This document shows, piece by piece, positions 59,286 through 64,000 of a DNA stretch of 64,000 bases. Position 1 is the first letter of the stretch, and the number at the start of each line of letters is the position of its first letter. The stretch covers positions 62,001 to 126,000 of the forward strand of contig NZ_JAHWGU010000003.1 in NCBI RefSeq assembly GCF_020873875.1. The letters are read 5' to 3'. The notes beneath the pieces are model-generated. The model made no database searches. It was given only the letters and a program-made list of their open reading frames with translations, and was not told the origin of the DNA. Source of the DNA: Actinoplanes sp. DH11. Lineage in GTDB: Bacteria; Actinomycetota; Actinomycetes; Mycobacteriales; Micromonosporaceae. Made by a program: the position numbers and the translations under genes.

Positions 59286-61045
59286 CCGGGACGATCGTCT
59301 GGGACCGGATCGAACCGCACGCCCGTACCGCCGATCCCGGCATCGGCCTGGCCGCCGCGGTGGCCGACCCGCTCTGGTTCCTCGCCCGGCAGTGGCAGCT
59401 CGGCGAGCTGACCGGCAGCGACGGCGGCACCGCGGTCCTCGTGGACGTGCAGACGAGCTGGTCGCGGTTCACCCGATACCTTCCGCAGGGCAGCGCATCG
59501 ACCGGCGCCACCGTCGATCTCGACCCCGGCCGCCCGCTGGAGGCTCTGGTGGAGCAGGAGCCCGAGCTGGTGTATGCCGGCGCCGGAACGTGGCGGGCCA
59601 GGGTGCGGGCCGGCCGTGACCTGACCCGGGCGCTGCACGCGGCCGGCCTGAACGTGGTGGCCGGACGGTTGCGCGGCCACGCCGGGACCCGGTTCGACCC
59701 GCCACCGGTCACCGGAGTCGAGGGACCCGTCGACCAGCGGTACCGCACTCTGCTGCACGGCGCGACGATCGACGGGGCGGCGATCCTGCGGTGCATGGCT
59801 ACCCGGCCGGCCGGCACCACCCCGACGGCCGGGCTGCCCGCGGAAATCCTGGCCGGTCTGGCGCCGGACGACGTGTCCCGCCTCGACACGCTGATCGGCG
59901 ACTGGTCGGTACGCGCTCGGAACAGCTGGGGCCTCGCCGACGTGAACCACCCCGAAGCAGCGCCGGCCTGGGTCAACGAGCGGCTGGAGTACGCGTTCAC
60001 CATCGCCGCCCCGCCCCTGCCCGGCCGTACCGAGGAACTCGTGCTGCAGGCCGGCGAATACGACGGCGACGGCCTGGACTGGTACGCCCTGGACCGTGCC
60101 ACCCCGGAGGCCGTCGCCGCGCTGGGCCCGGTCCCGCCCCGCGACGGCGCCACTGGAACCGCGGTCAGCACCGCGCTCGCCGCACCGATCACGTTCCCCG
60201 GTGCGCCCAGCGACCGCTTCTGGGAGCTGGAGGACGGCGCGGTCAGCCTCACCTCGGGCAGCGGGCCCACCGGGCTGGTCAAGATGGCCGCCGTCGAGTT
60301 CGCCACCGTCTACAGCCCGGACTGGCTGCTGGCCCCGGTGCCGGTGCCGGTCGGCTGCGTCGCCGCGCTTGACTGGGTGATCGTGCGGGACACCTTCGGC
60401 GTGGCGACCGTGGTCAGCGACGCGACGACCCGGCACGGCGACATCGGCCTGCAGTTCCAGCCTTCCGCGGCGCCGCGGCCCGGCGCCGGGCCGCAGAGCG
60501 ACACCGGGCCGGACGGTGACGAACCGCTGCTGGTCGTGCTGCCGTCCGCTCTTGGGGCGCTGCGCTCGGCGCCCCGCGAACGGGTCACCATCCAGCGCGA
60601 CGAGATGGCGAACCTGGCCTGGGCGATGGAACACACCGTCGTCGGCCCGGCCGGGCTCGGCGTCGAGCAGAACCGCCCGCCCGGCGACACGGATCTCCTC
60701 ACCCCGGCCACGACCAGCGCGTACGAGCTCATCTGGCGGCTGGCCACCCCGGTACCGTCCACCTGGATCCCGATGATCGCCGACGCCGGTCGGATGCTCG
60801 TCCGTGCCCGGCTGCTGGACACCCCCACCGGAAGTCTTCGGGCCGCCCGCAGCCGCATCATGGCGGACCTGCGCCGGCTGCACGAGGAGGAGGTGACCGG
60901 CGCCGGCTGCGCCGTCACCATGGTGGACCAGCTGGCCCGCGGATACGACGGACGGCACTACTCCTGGCGGGGCCGGGTCAAACAGGCCGGTAGCGGCAAC
61001 GCGGACTCCGGCCTGCGATTCGATACGACCAACCCACCGAGGTGA
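59282..61045 (+). CDS. uncharacterised 587-residue protein, gene 5 of the six-gene operon
   Basis: The ATG overlaps gene 4 by four bases. The N-terminus IVWDRIEPHARTADPGIGLA then AVADPLWFLARQWQLGELTG and SDGGT follows the pattern 'W.r.EPr.r......~.a.v.DPLW.LaRQWQ.GEf.G.D.G', which I associate with the same multi-gene set as the two preceding proteins. Mid-protein 'VEFATVYSPDWLLAPVPVPV' and the C-terminal 'RDEMANLAWAMEHTVVG' are further conserved-looking parts. It is soluble, with no catalytic motif. Its tail (RGYDGRHYSWRGRVKQAGSG) is basic. Probably a fixed partner of genes 3 and 4 in one complex. Confidence 0.78.
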   Translation: MTGTIVWDRIEPHARTADPGIGLAAAVADPLWFLARQWQLGELTGSDGGTAVLVDVQTSWSRFTRYLPQGSASTGATVDLDPGRPLEALVEQEPELVYAGAGTWRARVRAGRDLTRALHAAGLNVVAGRLRGHAGTRFDPPPVTGVEGPVDQRYRTLLHGATIDGAAILRCMATRPAGTTPTAGLPAEILAGLAPDDVSRLDTLIGDWSVRARNSWGLADVNHPEAAPAWVNERLEYAFTIAAPPLPGRTEELVLQAGEYDGDGLDWYALDRATPEAVAALGPVPPRDGATGTAVSTALAAPITFPGAPSDRFWELEDGAVSLTSGSGPTGLVKMAAVEFATVYSPDWLLAPVPVPVGCVAALDWVIVRDTFGVATVVSDATTRHGDIGLQFQPSAAPRPGAGPQSDTGPDGDEPLLVVLPSALGALRSAPRERVTIQRDEMANLAWAMEHTVVGPAGLGVEQNRPPGDTDLLTPATTSAYELIWRLATPVPSTWIPMIADAGRMLVRARLLDTPTGSLRAARSRIMADLRRLHEEEVTGAGCAVTMVDQLARGYDGRHYSWRGRVKQAGSGNADSGLRFDTTNPPR

Positions 61046-61048
61046 CAG

Positions 61049-62011
61049 ATGGCAACCGAGACGGACTTCGATCAGAAAGCCGACCGGATGCGCCTGGCCG
61101 GAATCGATCCCGGCCAGGCGACCGGCCCCATGGACACAGCCGGCGTGGGACAGCTGCGGCCACACCAGTTCGCGCTGCTGACCGCACATCCCGAACGCGG
61201 GATGCACGAGGTGCACGGCCGGATCCGCGAGTACTACGAGAGCCTGGGCGGCCCGGCTGGCTCGTGGGGCTTCCCGATCACCGACGAGTACCCCGACGGC
61301 GCCGACGGCCGCAGCTCCGACTTCGAGGGTGGCACGCTGGCCTGGACACCGGCCGGTGACGTGCTGGAGATCCTCGCGCCCGCGCCCGGCGCGGTGACCC
61401 CGGCCGCCGGCGACTGGCCGGCGGTTCCCCTCACCGAACGGCTGCGGTACGCCACCGGCCTGCTGATCCACCAGTACGGATTCCCGGCCGCCGGCGCCGC
61501 GGGCGTGGTCGGCAACCTGCTGGCCGAGTCCGGGGTCATCCCGTCGCGGATCGAAGGCAGCAGTGCGAGCCACCCCACGCGTGCCAAGAACTTCGACGGT
61601 GTCGTGGTCGACTTCACCCCGGAGGAGATCATGATGCGACCCCGGCCCGGCGGCCCTTGCCTGCCCGGAGTCGGCCTGGCGCAGTGGACCTCCCCGAACC
61701 GCCGGTCCGGGCTGTTCGCCCACGTCTATCAGGGCCGGGCACTCGGCGTGGAGATGCTGCGCAGCATGGACGCACAGCTGCACTATCTGGCCGGCGAGAT
61801 GCGGACCGGCTATCCGGGAGTGTTCGCCGTCGTCACCAACCCCGCGGTCACGGTCGACGCGGCCAGCGACGACGTCGTCTACCGGTTCGAGGTCCCCGGC
61901 GCGATCCTCGACGCGTCCGGCCAGCGGCTGCCCCGAACCGACCCGGCCGTGCAGAACGTCTTCGCCGTCCGCCGGGCCTTCTCCCACCAGGCCCGGGCCA
62001 CAGTGCCGTGA
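61049..62011 (+). CDS. LGFP-repeat protein with phage-tail-lysozyme-like domain, gene 6 of the six-gene operon
   Basis: A 320-residue protein with a GAGGTG site before its ATG. Residues about 50-110 contain an LGFP-type repeat: IREYYESLGGPAGSWGFPIT then DEYPDGADGRSSDFEGGTLA, a module that binds the actinobacterial cell wall. Residues about 130-300 resemble the phage-tail lysozyme domain: the catalytic-type 'AAGVVGNLLAESGVIPSRIE', with its glutamate after GNL, and 'GVGLAQWTSPNRRSGLF', matching the 'G.GlaQWt..R...l' signature. It should bind and cut peptidoglycan. No signal peptide is present, so export would depend on another route. A hairpin follows the stop. Confidence 0.85.
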   Translation: MATETDFDQKADRMRLAGIDPGQATGPMDTAGVGQLRPHQFALLTAHPERGMHEVHGRIREYYESLGGPAGSWGFPITDEYPDGADGRSSDFEGGTLAWTPAGDVLEILAPAPGAVTPAAGDWPAVPLTERLRYATGLLIHQYGFPAAGAAGVVGNLLAESGVIPSRIEGSSASHPTRAKNFDGVVVDFTPEEIMMRPRPGGPCLPGVGLAQWTSPNRRSGLFAHVYQGRALGVEMLRSMDAQLHYLAGEMRTGYPGVFAVVTNPAVTVDAASDDVVYRFEVPGAILDASGQRLPRTDPAVQNVFAVRRAFSHQARATVP

Positions 62012-62040
62012 CCGGCCCCGGCCACCCGGACCGGGCCGGC
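62012..62040 (+). terminator. terminator hairpin after the six-gene operon
   Basis: CCGGCCCCGG and ACCGGGCCGG (between 62012 and 62039) form a GC-rich stem with one or two mismatches, directly after the last stop codon and before the convergent gene at 62109. Confidence 0.5.
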
Positions 62041-62108
62041 TGCATTCTCAGGCTCGGTCCGGTGCCGGCCGACGCACGCTCGTGCCGATGAGCGGTCATA
62101 TCTGCGCG

Positions 62109-62516
62109 TCAGGTCGGGATCAGCCACGTGGCCAGACAGTCCTGCTCGTCTTCGGACATGGGCCAGGTGGCGGGCTTGACCCAAGCGACGCGCCCGTGAC
62201 CGCAGATCCGGGAGCCCTCATACATCCGGAGTACGTCACCCGGCCCCACGTCTCGCCAGTCCGGAGTGTGCTCAAAAAACAGCGCGACCACGATCACCCG
62301 GACACCTTCACCAGGTCGAACGTCGGTCCGTGAGAAACCGAGCACGGGTCCTGCGGTCTGCTTTCCTCCCGGCCAGCCGGGTAGCCCCCAATTAGGCCGA
62401 TACGTGAACCGGCCTTCCGGGGCATAGCCGCCGAGCAGGGGCCTTGCCCGCCCACCATCCTCCGTCCGCACAAGATCAAGGTCGATCCCGATCGCCAGTA
62501 CGTTCACCGGTTCCAT
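62109..62516 (-). CDS. small EF-Tu-barrel-like protein
   Basis: A 135-residue protein from the ATG at 62516. The frame is open further, but the extra residues are not protein-like. The sequence VNVLAIGIDLDLVRTEDGGR then ARPLLGGYAPEGRFTYRPNW, VLGFSRTDVRPGEGVRVIVV and VGPGDVLRMYEGSRICGHGR follows the beta-barrel pattern of EF-Tu domain 3 ('r.~pi..GyrPq......d.......~.Pgd...v...l......~...gdrf.irEggr.vG.G.v'). Standalone versions are common in actinobacteria with no known role. Confidence 0.6.
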   Translation of the reverse strand: MEPVNVLAIGIDLDLVRTEDGGRARPLLGGYAPEGRFTYRPNWGLPGWPGGKQTAGPVLGFSRTDVRPGEGVRVIVVALFFEHTPDWRDVGPGDVLRMYEGSRICGHGRVAWVKPATWPMSEDEQDCLATWLIPT

Positions 62517-62675
62517 GAGCGGAGGATAAGAGTCCCTGGCGGCGGAGCTCGCACGGATCTGCCGCCGATCGGGCACACCAGCCTGCAGCAACCCGTCACC
62601 GGCGCTGGTCGTCCTCCGTGCCGCGGGTGACGTGCTGCACTGCCGAGAACAGCACGTGGAGATGCTGGTGAGGTG

Positions 62676-63509
62676 CTACTGCAGCTCCGCGATCAGGATC
62701 ATCCGATTGTGTTGGATATGCAGTGGCTCCCCGTCTTCGCCGTACCCTGCCACGGTGGTGAACCCCGCAGCCGTGCACCAGTCGCGCAGTTCAGGAAAGC
62801 CGAACAATCGCTTGAGAAAAGTCAGTTCACGGGCTCGACCGTCGCGAACCACCGTGCGTCTGACCTCGAACCGCCCGCTCAGCGGGTCGAAGTGGTTGCG
62901 GTCGACAAGCATGTCACCGTTGTCCCGGACGGCGGTGATCCGCGATGGCGTATACGACGCCAGGAACCTCGGCAGATTGTCCAAATCCATGGCCATCCGC
63001 CCGCCGGGCCGCATGACCCGCGTCATCTCATCCAAAACTTTGCGGTTGGTGAGGTCGTCGAAGTATCCGAAGGCTGTCGTCCAGTTGATCAGACGGTCGA
63101 ACCGGCCGGTCCATGCCGGAAGTTGTCGCATGTCGCCCGAGACGTACTCGACGTCCACGGCCATCGCCGCGGCGTCAGTGCGAGCCCGGTCGAGGAAGAC
63201 CGGCGACGAGTCGAGGCCGGTGACCTTACAGCCACGGGCCGCCAGGCTGTTGGCCAGCGCACCGTGACCACAGGCCAGATCAAGCACGCTCATCCCAGGT
63301 CGCAGATCCAGCAGCCGCCAGACGATGTCAGTGGCGCCAGACGTGGCGGCGTACGCCGTTCCTACCACAGGACCGTGCGTGGGCCCATTGTCGCCCTCCG
63401 CCGAGGCGAAGAAGTGCAGGTAGTCGTCGTCGTACATCGCTGCCGCGTCGAACAGATCCGCCGTCACGGTGCCCACCGTAATGACGGGCGGAGCGCTCAA
63501 CAACTGCAT
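62676..63509 (-). CDS. class I SAM-dependent methyltransferase
   Basis: A 278-residue protein. Motif I is MSVLDLACGHGALANSLAAR, motif II VTGLDSSPVFLDRAR, then FDRLINWTTAFGYFDD and MRPGGRMAMDLDNLPRFLAS, the layout of small-molecule methyltransferases. The C-terminal part with 'LFGFPELRDWCTAAGFTTVA' and 'GYGEDGEPL' is characteristic of the UbiE/Methyltransf_25 group. A start at 63509 (ATG) or 63476 (GTG) is likely; the frame is open to 63566. Substrate unknown. Confidence 0.85.
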   Translation of the reverse strand: MQLLSAPPVITVGTVTADLFDAAAMYDDDYLHFFASAEGDNGPTHGPVVGTAYAATSGATDIVWRLLDLRPGMSVLDLACGHGALANSLAARGCKVTGLDSSPVFLDRARTDAAAMAVDVEYVSGDMRQLPAWTGRFDRLINWTTAFGYFDDLTNRKVLDEMTRVMRPGGRMAMDLDNLPRFLASYTPSRITAVRDNGDMLVDRNHFDPLSGRFEVRRTVVRDGRARELTFLKRLFGFPELRDWCTAAGFTTVAGYGEDGEPLHIQHNRMILIAELQ

Positions 63510-63634
63510 TATCGGGCAGGCCACTACCTTTACTGATCTGCCGCAATCCGCACTACGGACGGTCAACCGTCGTCGGTAGCCGACGCGTGCTCGTGCCGCG
63601 TCGCGGGCGCTGGCTGTCCTGGCATGATGGTCAC

Positions 63635-63835
63635 GTGGAGGCTTGGCCCGAGGTCGACGAGTACATTGTCCAGCATCGGATCATTCATGGCTTGCAGGCC
63701 ATAAGACGCGCTCGTGGATGCGGCATTCCTGCGGCACTCGATGAGTTCAGCGAGCGCTACCGCTGGCTACGCGAGAACCGGCCGCAGGATTTCATCGTCA
63801 CCGATGAGTCCTATGGGGCCGGTTTCTACTCCTGA
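63635..63835 (+). CDS. small hypothetical protein
   Basis: A 66-residue protein from a GTG. The sequence VDEYIVQHRIIHGLQAIRRA then ALDEFSERYRWLRENRPQDF and TDESYGAGFYS is helical and looks like a conserved actinobacterial small-protein family whose members end 'YR.LR..RP.dF.vs..eYg.GFYS'. No function is known to me. The frame is open to 63587, but that part is not protein-like. Confidence 0.55.
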   Translation: MEAWPEVDEYIVQHRIIHGLQAIRRARGCGIPAALDEFSERYRWLRENRPQDFIVTDESYGAGFYS

Positions 63836-64000
63836 GGCCGACTGTCCGGCTTTGCGAACGAACTCAACTGCGACGCGAGTGTGATGGTCGTATACCTGCA
63901 TGGTGCCGAGCAGCGGTCGTCGGTCGGGGAGAACCTCACGACGGTGCACCGCTGCCCGGCACCTGACCAGGGTAGACATCTCTATTTGCCGCTATTCAGG
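63836..64000. other. right-edge sequence without an assignable gene
   Basis: About 165 bases. Short open frames exist on both strands, but none can be judged because the window ends. No RNA gene or repeat is visible. Confidence 0.35.

Noticed and set aside
58985..61987. A 1000-codon open frame on the minus strand opposite genes 4-6 of the large operon
   Set aside because: High-GC codon bias opens long antisense frames; its translation is low-complexity (G/R/V/A/D-rich) and shows no domain, while the plus-strand genes have clear start sites and conserved-looking motifs.
49583..62011. Interpretation of the large operon as a contractile injection system or prophage tail
   Set aside because: No sheath, tube, baseplate, AAA+ or LysM-type gene is recognisable; only the lysozyme-like last protein recalls phage tails. 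The idea is kept only as a general envelope-crossing assembly.

Overview
The window is GC-rich DNA with dense genes, many GTG starts, and 4-base ATGA/GTGA overlaps inside operons. Actinobacterial families recur: a SigE-type ECF factor, DUF664/DinB, SAV_915, LGFP repeats, DUF6603, many TetR/MerR/ArsR switches and two-gene ABC exporters. This points to a large-genome filamentous actinomycete (Micromonosporaceae or Streptomyces-like); the genus cannot be fixed from the sequence. The layout looks like accessory chromosome: short operons on both strands, decayed insertion sequences, recombinases, and toxin-type loci.

Layout. 1-10 kb: the 5' end of an acyl-CoA dehydrogenase at the left edge, membrane and hypothetical proteins, a VOC protein, an ABC exporter pair, a DUF664 protein, a membrane protein carrying five C-x4-C pairs, and a methyltransferase. 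10-14 kb: a decayed small gene, then a TetR regulator divergent from a flavin reductase / flavin-dependent monooxygenase pair with two palindromic operators between them, followed by an IS21 transposase remnant. 14-18 kb: a tightly overlapping four-gene operon (tyrosine recombinase, HTH protein, zinc-ribbon integrase-like protein, DUF7674-like protein) with nested inverted repeats at its 5' end, then an ISL3 remnant. 18-22 kb: an ECF sigma factor with its partner, and a MerR-controlled drug-type ABC exporter. 22-28 kb: a secreted RHS/YD-repeat polymorphic toxin with a C-terminal barnase-like RNase, its barstar immunity gene, and an orphan toxin-cassette scrap. 28-38 kb: Nudix proteins, a GGCT-like protein, a DUF998 protein, a leaderless serine hydrolase with paired operators, a methyltransferase/membrane/nitroreductase operon, and a P-loop kinase with a ParB-like tail. 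38-49 kb: a two-component system, DedA, a TetR/FAD-monooxygenase switch, CutC, a type VII-secretion-like gene set with a glycine-zipper protein, a YsnF protein, and a self-regulated ABC exporter operon.

49.6-62.0 kb is the most unusual region. Six collinear, nearly gapless genes encode proteins of 307, 677 (DUF6603-like), 794, 1456, 587 and 320 residues. Five have no function I can name. The last combines an LGFP cell-wall-binding repeat with a phage-tail-lysozyme-like domain. None has a signal peptide or convincing transmembrane helix. The arrangement suggests one multi-protein assembly that acts on or crosses peptidoglycan, and it is the best candidate here for an undescribed system. The right end holds an EF-Tu-barrel-like protein, a methyltransferase and a small hypothetical protein.

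No tRNA, rRNA, CRISPR array or replication origin was recognised.
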